From contig JNET01034886.1 of NCBI GenBank assembly GCA_000697455.1, forward strand, positions 1 through 13,845: a stretch of 13,845 nucleotides of DNA, given 5' to 3'. The position numbers and the translations under genes were made by a program. Each line of letters starts with the position of its first letter. Position 1 is the first letter of the stretch. Shown here piece by piece: positions 1-9,907 of this stretch. Source of the stretch: Basidiobolus heterosporus B8920. Taxonomy: Eukaryota > Basidiobolomycota > Basidiobolomycetes > Basidiobolales > Basidiobolaceae. The notes under the pieces were generated by a model that worked only from the letters and a program-made list of their open reading frames with translations, did not search any database and was not told the origin of the DNA.

Positions 1-73
1 CAGATTATGAAATGTTGGATTTATGAAAAATCTTGAACATGTCCAAATGAGCTGAAACTTCTACAGTGTGTTC

Positions 74-141
74 CTAGAGCCCTCTAGAATACTACATAAT
101 AGCTTCTTCATCTAGTTCTAACAAAAGGTATAAATACCTTT
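74..141. repeat. Two short palindromes, one over a TATAAA
   Basis: CTAGAG (74-79) and CTCTAG (82-87) are inverted around two bases. AAAGGTAT (124-131) and ATACCTTT (134-141) are inverted around two bases and enclose TATAAA. Both lie within 70 bases of each other in the AT-rich left flank. They may be chance, or ends or promoter of the decayed element beside them. Confidence 0.45.
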
Positions 142-195
142 CTCTATTACAATAGAACATCCAGTGAAAGTACAACAACTTCTTAAAATCCAAAG

Positions 196-228
196 TCACT
201 TTCAACATCACTATTTTCACTTTCAACA
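196..228. repeat. 12-bp direct repeat TCACTTTCAACA
   Basis: TCACTTTCAACA occurs exactly at 196-207 and again at 217-228, 21 bases apart. It lies in the AT-rich left flank next to the decayed coding stretch. No function can be assigned. Confidence 0.6.
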
Positions 229-267
229 CTCAGAAGAACTCAGAATACTTTACTTTCTCAAACATGT

Positions 268-810
268 TCAAATGTCCCCAAACTTTGCACACATATCCCT
301 GGGACCCCACTTGCCATATTCTTCATGCTGCTTTGTTGACTTCTTGACAAAAGTATAAAAGTCAACTTTACATTCAATAAACTTATATGTGAAAGCCACA
401 TATTTTTTATTCTCCACATCACTTCCAATAATACACAGAATCTCACAACCATGGCTTGCCTTTCTTTATTCTTAAGCTTTGTTACAGCTTTGGGGGGCCT
501 CTTTGGCATTACTTCTTCACCTTGTTTATTTCCACAAGAAATAATTGTATTTAGCCGTCTTTGCAACACTTAGAACTGTAATGGAAGAACCAATACTTGA
601 CATTCTTTTAGGACAATCACATGGCCCATAGTCTGTCAAAAGTGAAAATGGTGATACTGAAAGGGGCTTTGCAGAGTAAGAAGAAATTGCAGTACTTTCC
701 TCCTATATTTTATTGCAACAAAGAAAGGTACCTTCTATTATAAGTTGTATTTCATCCAAAACAGCCTTTAGCATTTCAACTTCAAAGATCTCACAGATAC
801 AAAATATAAG
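268..810 (-). pseudogene. Decayed coding remnant, family unknown
   Basis: Read on the minus strand, this stretch holds three or four open segments of about 35-66 codons, one after another and partly overlapping in different frames. The segments have protein-like composition. The left-most (268-465) has Cys, Tyr, Phe and Lys residues spread as in a folded domain, including Y-K-F-I-E-C-K-V-D-F and E-E-Y-G-K-W-G-P, and ends in a stop. A central segment is rich in Lys, Arg and Pro. The overlaps leave no room for introns of the 51-98 base size used by the neighbouring genes, so a broken old gene or mobile-element coding region is likelier than a live spliced gene. I do not recognise the family. 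About two or more breaks are present. Confidence 0.35.
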
Positions 811-1267
811 TTACATATTTAATTATATGAGCACTTGGGCTCTAAGCTAACTTAACTTCAGCACTCCCTACTCAACTAAATATAAATACTCATGGAAGCA
901 ATAATATCTTTGTCAGAATTTTCAAAGTACTACCATACTACTCTATCAAATAGTAAAAGTTCCAATCCAGCTAGAAACTTCCAAGCTTGAAAAAAACTAT
1001 ACTATGGAATTGTTTGTTAGCTATTCAATTAAATTCGTAGCCCTAAGCCCAAGCAGGAATATTCAGGGTTAGGTGATCTCAGTCAACTAGCCAATGAAAT
1101 ATTTCCACGGTGCATTACCGGATATCACATGCCAGTTGACCAAAAGCATTGAATTAATGAAGGTGTTCTCGGCCAGGCTTCTATTTCTGGGCATTTATGG
1201 AGAATTTGGGAAACTCATCGACATATTCAGCTAAAATTACCGTGAAAGAAGTCTTCATTACATCTAA

Positions 1268-2589
<1,322 letters not shown>

Positions 2590-2595
2590 AATAAA
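2590..2595 (+). terminator. AATAAA polyadenylation signal of PCT1
   Basis: AATAAA follows the TAG stop of the cytidylyltransferase gene directly. If used, the 3' UTR would be very short. Another AATAAA further down (about 2874) is an alternative. Confidence 0.45.
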
Positions 2596-3170
2596 CATAA
2601 TAAAGAAACGTAGCATTGAGTGTATTTTGTTTGTATACCCAGTTGTTCACACTGCACAATCCTCTGCTTAATTCACTACAGCATCTCAACTAATGGGGAT
2701 CTCTTGGTAGATCTCATTGCGGATCTCTAGCATTAACTAGACTCACCAATCGCTCAGCTTCATCTCAACTTAATTCCACTGACAGCCGGTGAGTTAGCCG
2801 ACTTAATCGGCCAAACTGCTTGGTTAGTGTAACATGCATATAAATTAGGTAAATCCAATATCGATTCTCTAGGCAATAAAATTTTTTGTCAGTTGGTATC
2901 GAAGGAATTGTCTTCAACGAAATATTTCGGTTCCTCCCCACTTTACCCCAATTTTCTATACAGGTGTACTGAAGCTTTTACTTGGTTTTAGTGGTGGTTA
3001 TATCTACAACTACATGCAATTCTAATATTCTGAACAGAGCTCTTTTACTGCAATACTCGGATTTCGTACACTTATTAGAAAACTTTCTATAGCCGTTTGG
3101 TTTGATCGATATCTTTGATTTTGTAGAAGTCAGCTTATTCATTGTTGTTTGACCTTTGCGTTCTTCTTTG
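2596..3170. other. Intergenic: PCT1 3' flank and PPR gene promoter
   Basis: No coding frame is convincing here. It contains three GATCTC units spaced 12 bases apart (listed separately), CATCTCAACT at about 2682 and again at about 2761, and a small near-perfect hairpin (TTAGCCGA and TCGGCCAA, about 2794-2813, one mismatch in the stem). The right end must hold the promoter and leader of the PPR gene. Confidence 0.55.
2698..2733. repeat. Three-unit 12-bp degenerate tandem repeat
   Basis: GATCTC starts at 2698, 2710 and 2722, so three 12-base units share their first six bases while the second half has drifted. It lies about 110 bases after the PCT1 stop. Confidence 0.5.
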
Positions 3171-5126
3171 ATGCGCTCAACTCGCGCTTTCTTACGCCTA
3201 GGTCGCTCTATTGTAAAGCTACAGACCGGTACTAGGCCTACCGTGCGTAGCCAGTGGTGTAGCTGCAAGACCGAGCGAAGGTTTAGTAGTAGCTGCACAT
3301 GTAGGGGCCAGTCCTCCCCTGTGAAATCGTTTCCCACAAATTACGAGCCTTCTTCCTGTTCCAGCATTCTTTCAAAGAACAGAGAAGCCATTCAACTCGA
3401 AAAGAAACATTTCAGTTCAGCTTTAGGGTTAGATATATTTCGAATTCTTTCTGCACCACAGTTCACCTCGCAACTTGCTCATCTTCAGCTCCCCAACTCA
3501 GTATCCACTCGTCTTATGGATACCGACTCCACCCTTGAGAGGTGGCGAATAATCTTTGAATATCAGGTAGCTTCACAAATGGAAATATCGCAAGAATTCT
3601 ATCTTGCTTACGCAAAGCGATTACTAGCAAACAATCTAATACCCGAGCTGATCGAAGTGTTCAATACCTTATCTACAGAAGCACCAAAAGAAGCGTTGCT
3701 ACTGAGTCTTTTTCAGTGTTCCCCCAAGAACATCGATTCTGACAGATACCTTTCATTTATCCAATCGCTTCTTCCCACCCACATCAAGTTCACCCAGAAG
3801 ATTGTCGACCGGGTGACTCAATTCTTTGCTCAGCAAGGTGACATCGACTCCTTATTGAAGGTTTCTCGAGACATCCCGAGACATCTCGAATTGCCCCCAC
3901 AATTGCTAAATAATCTTGTTATCTACTTCCTAATGAAGAACAACGTAGATCTTGCACTTGAGTATTATTCTATGGCAGGCTCTGGCTCATACACACAAAT
4001 CTACCCATCCGTTCATGCGGAGTTAATCACAATGTGCGTGTCCCATGGTCGACCGGAGGATAGCATGTCGGTTTATGAGCACTACAAACGAATCGTTTCT
4101 GGCGCAGCCCGCCGCCACGTTGATCCACGCATTTTCAACGCCTTGATCCTCGAGCATTCCGTGCGTGGACGTGTGGAGGTGGCTAACCGAGTTCTCGATG
4201 ACATGCTGGCGATGGGGGTGCTCCCATACAGTCGAGTGTACGGGTACATAGTCGCTGGATATGCACGCAAGAAAGATTTCCGAAATGCGCACATGATTAT
4301 CCAGAAGATGCGTAAATTGAACCACCGTGTACCGACCATTGTTTACAATAGCTTGATGAACGCTCTGGCCAAAGCTGGCCAGATGGTAGATGCTGTCAAG
4401 CTATTTGACGAGATGCTTGCGACCAACACAAAAGCCAATGAGTACGTCTGTACCACCCTCATCACCGGGTTTGCCCAGGTTGGGGATATGAGCCAGGCGA
4501 ACCATTGGTTTGAGTGGATGAAGAAGAACCACATCCAACCCAACCTGTTCACCTACACTACGCTCATCAACGGCTACATGAAACAGCTGGAGGTCAAGAG
4601 CGCTGAAGAAGTGTTCAAAGAAATGTCTGCCCGTGGAGTCGCACCAAACGTTGTTACGTACACATCGCTGATACACCAGGCAAACCGCTCCCTAGACTCG
4701 AGTACTTCGTTGGCGCTCTACCACAAGATGCTCGAAGCAAACATCAAGCCAGATGTGGTGACCTACGCGGTCCTCCTGCAAGGGTATATCCACGATCGAG
4801 ATGCCCAAGGGGCATGGAAGCTGTTTGAAGAGATGAGAAAGAAGCACATCAAGCCAGACATCTACGTATACTCGACGTTGTTGGATCTATTCGCCAAACT
4901 CAAAGACATGGAAAGCGCCCGTCTTATACTGGAGCTGATGAAGAAAGACCGTGTGACGCCCAATAACGTCTCATATAATACTCTACTAACGCTGTGTTTC
5001 AGGTCCAAAGATCGGGCGAGCGCTAGGAGGATTTACGAGAAAATGAACGACCTTTCACCCAACACCACACATACCACCGTCCACCCGACAAGGATAGGCA
5101 TACCTAATGTTTCAGCCGGCATTTAA
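3171..5126 (+). CDS. Mitochondrial-type pentatricopeptide repeat (PPR) protein
   Basis: This intronless gene encodes 651 residues. The first ATG in frame (3171) gives an N-terminus rich in Arg, Ser and Thr with no acidic residues early on (M-R-S-T-R-A-F-L-R-L-G-R, then R-R-F-S-S-S near residue 43), as in mitochondrial import signals. Residues about 319-631 form nine adjacent 35-residue P-type PPR motifs starting at 319, 354, 389, 424, 459, 494, 529, 564 and 599. They show the usual pattern, for example V-V-T-Y-T-S-L-I and F-E-E-M-x-x-x-x-I-K-P-D. One or two weaker helical repeats precede them (from about residue 255). PPR proteins bind single-stranded organellar RNA and act in its stability, processing or translation. 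The exact orthologue is not recognised, so no symbol is given. The single long exon contrasts with the five intron-rich neighbours. Confidence 0.9.
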   Translation: MRSTRAFLRLGRSIVKLQTGTRPTVRSQWCSCKTERRFSSSCTCRGQSSPVKSFPTNYEPSSCSSILSKNREAIQLEKKHFSSALGLDIFRILSAPQFTSQLAHLQLPNSVSTRLMDTDSTLERWRIIFEYQVASQMEISQEFYLAYAKRLLANNLIPELIEVFNTLSTEAPKEALLLSLFQCSPKNIDSDRYLSFIQSLLPTHIKFTQKIVDRVTQFFAQQGDIDSLLKVSRDIPRHLELPPQLLNNLVIYFLMKNNVDLALEYYSMAGSGSYTQIYPSVHAELITMCVSHGRPEDSMSVYEHYKRIVSGAARRHVDPRIFNALILEHSVRGRVEVANRVLDDMLAMGVLPYSRVYGYIVAGYARKKDFRNAHMIIQKMRKLNHRVPTIVYNSLMNALAKAGQMVDAVKLFDEMLATNTKANEYVCTTLITGFAQVGDMSQANHWFEWMKKNHIQPNLFTYTTLINGYMKQLEVKSAEEVFKEMSARGVAPNVVTYTSLIHQANRSLDSSTSLALYHKMLEANIKPDVVTYAVLLQGYIHDRDAQGAWKLFEEMRKKHIKPDIYVYSTLLDLFAKLKDMESARLILELMKKDRVTPNNVSYNTLLTLCFRSKDRASARRIYEKMNDLSPNTTHTTVHPTRIGIPNVSAGI

Positions 5127-5334
5127 TCACTGTTCATATGCATAATCTCATTCCAATCCCTTTTTTCCTTTCTAAAGACCGTAGTTAACACAAGATTTTC
5201 GAAAGTTGTCGAAGCAAAAATTCTTGTATAAATTATTATGGAATTCTCAACTCATCAACATCACTCATTCATGTACTAGACTTTTTCCCATTTAAAAGCA
5301 CCTCACTTCCCTCTGCTCTTCTCTCTTCTGCTCT

Positions 5335-5356
5335 CCACTCCACTCCACTCCACTCC
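5335..5356 (+). repeat. CCACT microsatellite
   Basis: CCACT is repeated four times in a row inside a CT-rich tract. It is a plain pentanucleotide microsatellite in the shared 3' region of two convergent genes. Confidence 0.85.
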
Positions 5357-5385
5357 TTTCACATCCTTCATCATCCCCATGATCA

Positions 5386-5410
5386 AATAAAACTGTAAGA
5401 AATATTTATT
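5386..5410. terminator. Back-to-back polyadenylation signals
   Basis: AATAAA on the plus strand (5386-5391) follows the PPR gene by 260 bases. TTTATT (5405-5410) reads AATAAA on the minus strand and follows the CoA kinase stop by about 30 bases. The assignment is by motif and position only. Confidence 0.45.
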
Positions 5411-5439
5411 TTCTAAAGCTACACATCTTTCCATCCAGT

Positions 5440-6286
5440 TTACTTGAAATACCAATATCTGACCCCCAGCACCAAAGAGGCGATAGATACAACAGGTGCG
5501 ACCAGGTAAAACATGGTGTTTAAGGTAGAAGGCTGAAGTTCACGAAGCAAGGTTTTTACCTGCTTTTGGGTCTCCTGTATCGAACCCGAGTTATGAATCA
5601 CAATATCCGCCAACTTCTTCTTTTCCTCAATTGACATTTGAGCGTTTACTCGGTCTTGAGCAGCTTGAAAAGTTGAGTTATCTCTTTTGACTAGACGCTG
5701 AAGTTGGATTTCAGGGGAACTAAACCAGAAAGAAATCCGTTAGAAGTTTAACGAAGAAAGTGGGAATATTCAGGAACTCTAGTTAACTCTCTTACCAATA
5801 AACCACAACTACGCAGCTCATAAATCTTTCAAGTTTGGCCTCATAAAGTAGTGGGACGTCCATGAATACCAACGAATGTCCAGTGATATAATAGTAAATC
5901 ACTAGTTCTAGCATGCGACGCTTCACATATGGGTGTGTACAATTGTTAAGTTTTTTACGTGCGGCTTCGTCAGAAAAAACTATAGAACCTAGCTTGGCTC
6001 GGTCTATTTCTCCATTGCTTTGGAGAATATCCGTTGAAAAAGTTCGAACTATCTGTTTGTATGCAGGCTTTCCAGGATGCAAAATCTCTCTGGCAATCAA
6101 GTCAGCATCAATGATGGGATAACCAGCCTCTGCGAGCATACGGGAGACCGTAGATTTACCTAGAGAAACAAGAATATTCAGTCCCCTAATCTGAGAAACA
6201 ACTCACGGAACTGACGTGAGGGTTTTCTTGATATTGTTCTCTTACTTACCAGTGGAGATACCTCCAGTTAGACCGACTATTTTCAT
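5440..6286 (-). CDS. CAB5: Dephospho-CoA kinase, C-terminal membrane anchor, three exons
   Basis: This enzyme phosphorylates the 3'-OH of dephospho-CoA with ATP, the last step of CoA synthesis. Exons, in coding order, are 6286-6250, 6159-5796 and 5719-5440, giving 226 residues; the introns are 90 and 76 bases. The first intron splits the P-loop: after joining it reads G-L-T-G-G-I-S-T-G-K-S-T (5-16). The family pattern D-A-D-L-I-A-R-E-I follows at about 30. The core has V-F-M-D-V-P-L-L-Y-E-A and, across intron 2, V-V-Y-C-S-P-E-I-Q-L-Q-R-L. The lid and C-terminal region have Q-M-S-I-E-E-K-K-K-L-A-D-I-V-I-x-N-S-G-S, all typical. The last 25 residues are a hydrophobic helix (L-V-A-P-V-V-S-I-A-S-L-V-L-G-V) ending in Y-W-Y-F-K, which fits a tail anchor in the ER or outer mitochondrial membrane. 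Length matches stand-alone kinases (206 residues in E. coli). Confidence 0.93.
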
Positions 6287-6778
6287 GCTTCACGACTCTT
6301 TCTAGAATACAAGTAATGTGCAAGTAATGTGCAAGTAATGAAAAAGAGGTATTTTATTCATATGAATTAGCGTCATAAACCTATTCGGTAATCAATGGGT
6401 GAAAGATTTCAACTTGTTCAGAACCATGTGATTTTCGGAATTTGATAGAGAAACGTTGCATGATCTTCGTTCGTTCCACAGGCTCATTGAGTCAAGTGAT
6501 CCCATAAACACACACTTTTGTTTGGCCATTCTGGCGGCAACTTTTTAAATGACTAGTTCTTTCGAAACAACAATCCAGAAGCATCAACGATAATAAAAGA
6601 AATGGTTTATGAAAAAGATTGAAAGAAGAAACTCGATGCTTATTTACACCTAAACAAGAAACAAAGGACAATAAAAACTTCGGTTGGAGAATTTTGGTAA
6701 CGAACGATCATGAACGCAACGAGGTCAACGAGAAACATGATAAATACATCATACAACATCTATTGCATTTTGCTGTTC
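6287..6778. other. Intergenic: CCR4 3' flank and CoA kinase promoter
   Basis: The two genes run in the same leftward direction, so this 492-base gap holds the 3' end of CCR4 and the promoter of the kinase. Apart from the 11-bp tandem repeat next to the kinase start I see no coding frame or strong signal. An open frame on the opposite strand (6619-6840) overlaps the last CCR4 exon and has no protein-like features. Confidence 0.6.
6310..6340. repeat. 11-bp tandem repeat in the CoA kinase leader
   Basis: CAAGTAATGTG occurs at 6310-6320 and 6321-6331, followed by the first nine bases of a third copy at 6332-6340. On the coding strand of the CoA kinase gene the unit reads CACATTACTTG. The array ends 24 bases upstream of its start codon, so it is likely in the 5' UTR or core promoter. 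Confidence 0.85.
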
Positions 6779-9123
6779 CTATTTGGTTGAACTGGACTTG
6801 CGAAACAGTGGGTTCGTGGGCCCTGTTTGCGGAGGTCTGAATTTAAACTCAGCAAGAAGGCAAATATGACTAAACAAAAGAAGGTCAGCCTGGCATGCGA
6901 AATCTACATATATAAATTGGTCTACTTACTCTGAAGGGTTTTGAGCATTTGGAAAGCCAACGTTTCTCGCTACGTAGTCTTTATCCAAACCGTCAAGAAG
7001 CCCGTTGACATTCAAGGTGCTTGTGTTGTACCAGATATAATCTATGACCCCGGTAAAGTGCGCAGTGAAGTTTGTGAATGGCAACTCGCCGATTTGAGAA
7101 TAAGCGCTTCGAAGTGGGAGCTTCTGGGACAATCCTTTGGACGTGAAAGCTCCGTAATTGTAAGAGCCCAGGTCTTCGTGGTCGGAAGCAACCGAGCCTC
7201 GGGATAACAGCTCATAGACTCCAGAGGTTGGGTGCGAATTGAAATCACCGCATATCACACTTGGGAACTTCGAGATGGTCTGATAGTCTAAATTGTATGT
7301 TTTGATCCACTCATTACCGCACCGTGATAGCTCATCTAGAAGCATCCCGACTTGAACAAGCTTGACATCAGCGAAGGTGGGATCCCAATGGATATGCGCA
7401 TTGGCAACTACTATCTTCTGCTTGGTCTGTTTAGTTTCCAATAAAGCCAATCCAGAGATGTTATCCTTGGTCATGAATCGATTAAAGAAGTCCTCCGTCT
7501 TCTCGAAGTCAGGTCGTTGCATAGCCACTTGAGTGAATTCAATGACCTTCTGATCAAGAAGAGAGAAGCTATTATGAGAAATATTAGCCTGGTGCTTTCC
7601 AGATGAGTCTGACAGTCAGTAGGAATTACTTACGAGGTTGATTTAAAGAACGTGGCACAGCCGTCCACTGACTTACGCTCCCACTCACTCATAGTCTTGG
7701 CTCGGCTTTTCACCCAGAACACTCCCTCGTACTCTGCTTGCTTCAGTTGCTCACGGAAGAAATCTTCGTATTGCGAAGCCTCTACCTCCTTAAATAACAT
7801 ATCAGAGGTCTGCTTCATCCCAACATTGGTGGATAGACAAGAAGGTGCTTACCTGAAGGCAAATGATATCAGGGCTGTAAGAAAGGATTTCCTGAAGAAT
7901 CAGATCCTTTCGATATTCCCATTCGAGTGCCCACGAAGGAGTATAGCCATATTGCTGCGAAGTGGCATATTTTTCACTCAAGATATTGTAGGTTAAGATG
8001 GTGAAAACATCTTAATCGATGCATGTTAGTATTGCCCATGCACTTGGTATATAAGAGTCTTAATGGACATTACCATCCTCGGCTTCAGATTCGGTCTTCT
8101 CATTTTCGAAGGTCAACCACTCTCTTTCGGGCGGAGGTGGAGGAACTACAGATGGTTGTTAGTTACGGTAAAGCAAATGGATAGATGTTGACAAAGTCAC
8201 ATACCAGGACAGCTATCTCGAAGGTAGGCAATCAACCCGGAGATCCCTTCCTTGTACAAGATCGACATTAGTGGCTCTTTGATGGGGTTTCCCTCTAATC
8301 CGAGGTTTTCTAGCTGGTACAATGTTCCTAGCTGAAATGGGATAGTCTCCAAAAGGTTGTCGAACATTAGAAGCTCCTTGAGGTTGATCAAAAAGCCTAT
8401 CTCGGCTGGAATTGAGGTAAGCTTGTTTCCTGACACATCCAAATGAGTCAGGTTTGTCAGACGTCGTATTTCGGGAGACAAAAAGGTAAGATTATTGTGG
8501 TTCAAATACAGGGTAGTTAGGAACTCATAGCCAAATAGTTCTAAGCTAATGTTCTTCAATCCCATCCCACCAATGTCTAACACGGTCCATTGATTTCCCG
8601 CGCCGCTGTTTGCTGCGTTTTCTTTGTCTTGTGCCTTTTTGTTCAAGCCGTTGATTGTGACGGAGGGATTGTTCGGATCAGTAATCGTAATGGGATTACT
8701 GTGAGCAGTAGAACGTGAGAGCGCAGCTGCTGTACGGGCATGGTGGTGTGAGCTAGTAGATTGGCGGGAGATTTGTAGATGGTTTATCTGGTGTTGATGG
8801 TGTGGAGTAGTTGGAGTAGGTAGAGGCATCATACTCAAAAGATTTTGATTTGAAGAAGATTGGGAAGATTGTGACATAGACATGGGGGACAGTCCTGAGT
8901 TCAGGAGACTTTTTTGGGATAGACCAGGATACCTTGGCAGCATACTAGAATACAATTGGTTAGATCCATTGTAGGCATTGAAGGTAGCCCCAGGCGATGT
9001 TGAGGGGGAAGGAGTATGGTTGGGAGAACGGATGGGGCTGGTATTGCCATAGAGGAATTGAGCCTGGATGGGATGGGACGAGTAGCCGGCGTAGGTGTGA
9101 AGTAAATTATCTTTGTCGTTCAT
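6779..9123 (-). CDS. CCR4: CCR4 deadenylase, catalytic subunit of CCR4-NOT, six exons
   Basis: CCR4 removes poly(A) tails from mRNA in the cytoplasm as part of CCR4-NOT. Exons, in coding order, are 9123-8205, 8145-8074, 8010-7853, 7788-7634, 7568-6930 and 6869-6779, giving 677 residues; introns are 59-65 bases and all joins keep frame. Residues 1-170 are low complexity, rich in Ser, Gln, Asn, Pro and His. Residues about 180-290 are leucine-rich repeats (L-x-x-L-x-L-x-x-N-x-L), the surface that binds CAF1 in yeast. The endonuclease/exonuclease/phosphatase domain follows, with all expected catalytic residues: N339 in T-Y-N-I-L, E384 in L-Q-E-V-E, H493 in N-A-H-I-H-W, D543 and N545 in G-D-F-N-S, D611 in V-I-D-Y-I, and D648-H649 in P-S-D-H-I. 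D648 is split by the last intron and H649 lies in the final 91-base exon, so that exon is essential. About 18 residues extend past the domain. The size fits the S. pombe protein better than the longer yeast one. Confidence 0.95.
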
Positions 9124-9729
9124 TATCTAGATTCAAGCTAAGTTGAGGGAAAAGTAGGTTTTTGTCGTGACACTCTCTATAGTTGGTTTGTTTTCCAACA
9201 TGTGCTTCTGTTCGTAGACTCTATATCACAGAACAGATAAGTCAGATTTCTAGAAATGGGAAAAAAGTAAACACAGAGGTCTTACTGGAAAAGTACAATC
9301 GTCACTTAGACAGATCGCAAAGATTGATGTAGGATAGAAAACTATGACGGGACGTGAATTTAGGTTGATTAGATCTACGTAAGCTGTAATAAGCCAAGTT
9401 ACTAATCACCTTCTTGCTTGTTCTCGAAACGCGAAACGAGGGATAGAACAGGTTCCGAATGAAGAGTAGATCAAGTTCGGATAAAAGTAAAGTGCAAAGA
9501 ACGCAATCCGTGATATGACAAAGGAGGTGCGAAATAGCTAATCCTATTGAATTTTAATTTCATACTACCTAATGATCACGAAGTATGGTAAATACTTTTC
9601 ACCTATGAAATCATTGGGTGGCAGTACGGTATCAAACACATCCAGTAAAAGAGGGACACTTGGAAAGGTAACCAAATCTCAACATCTAGGTTTGGGTCAG
9701 AAAATAGGAAACTCAGGGCAACAATTATA

Positions 9730-9842
9730 CCTAGCTCATTATGCCTAGCTCATCTATAAGGCTAGATTTCGCTCACTGGTATTTTAATCTTATTGATACC
9801 CTTTTCATGGTAATTGCTGACGTGATGAGTTCTCTATAAGGC
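9730..9842. repeat. Two pairs of 10-bp direct repeats
   Basis: CCTAGCTCAT occurs at 9730-9739 and 9744-9753, 14 bases from start to start. TCTATAAGGC occurs at 9753-9762 and 9833-9842, exactly 80 bases apart. Both pairs are exact and lie in the gap between CCR4 and VMA22. Confidence 0.7.
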
Positions 9843-9874
9843 AATTCTCTCTACAACGCGATTAAAAGGTTCGT

Positions 9875-9907
9875 CAGGACAGAACGTCCAGCCACAAGGC
9901 TGTCCTG
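9875..9907. repeat. Hairpin: 8-bp perfect stem, 17-base loop
   Basis: CAGGACAG (9875-9882) and CTGTCCTG (9900-9907) are exact inverted copies around 17 bases. It sits just outside the putative VMA22 polyadenylation signal (9915-9920), 130 bases beyond that gene's stop. It could form in the 3' end of the transcript or be a binding site; both are inference. Confidence 0.55.

Larger units (their letters stand above)
5127..5439. other. Convergent intergenic region (PPR and CoA kinase 3' ends)
   Basis: No gene is visible. The top strand is pyrimidine-rich around 5300-5380 with a CCACT repeat. AATAAA at 5386-5391 could serve the PPR gene, and TTTATT at 5405-5410 (AATAAA on the minus strand) lies 30 bases past the CoA kinase stop. 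If both are used, the two 3' UTRs nearly touch or overlap. Confidence 0.6.

Noticed and set aside
3156-3170. Start of the PPR frame at TTG 3156
   Set aside because: Eukaryotic starts are ATG; the first in-frame ATG at 3171 gives a good targeting sequence.
2978-3337. Open frame of 119 codons on the minus strand before and over the PPR start
   Set aside because: It overlaps the PPR targeting sequence and shows no recognisable motif; Lys/Arg-rich composition follows from AT-rich antisense DNA.
4023-4676. Several open frames on the minus strand inside the PPR gene
   Set aside because: They are antisense to regular PPR repeats and have no domain or composition of their own.
6619-6840. Open frame on the plus strand near the end of CCR4
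   Set aside because: It runs antisense over the last CCR4 exon, whose catalytic His and frame-keeping splice join are convincing.
6941-7996. Plus-strand open frames across the CCR4 nuclease domain
   Set aside because: They are shadows of the CCR4 exons, which carry all catalytic residues on the minus strand.
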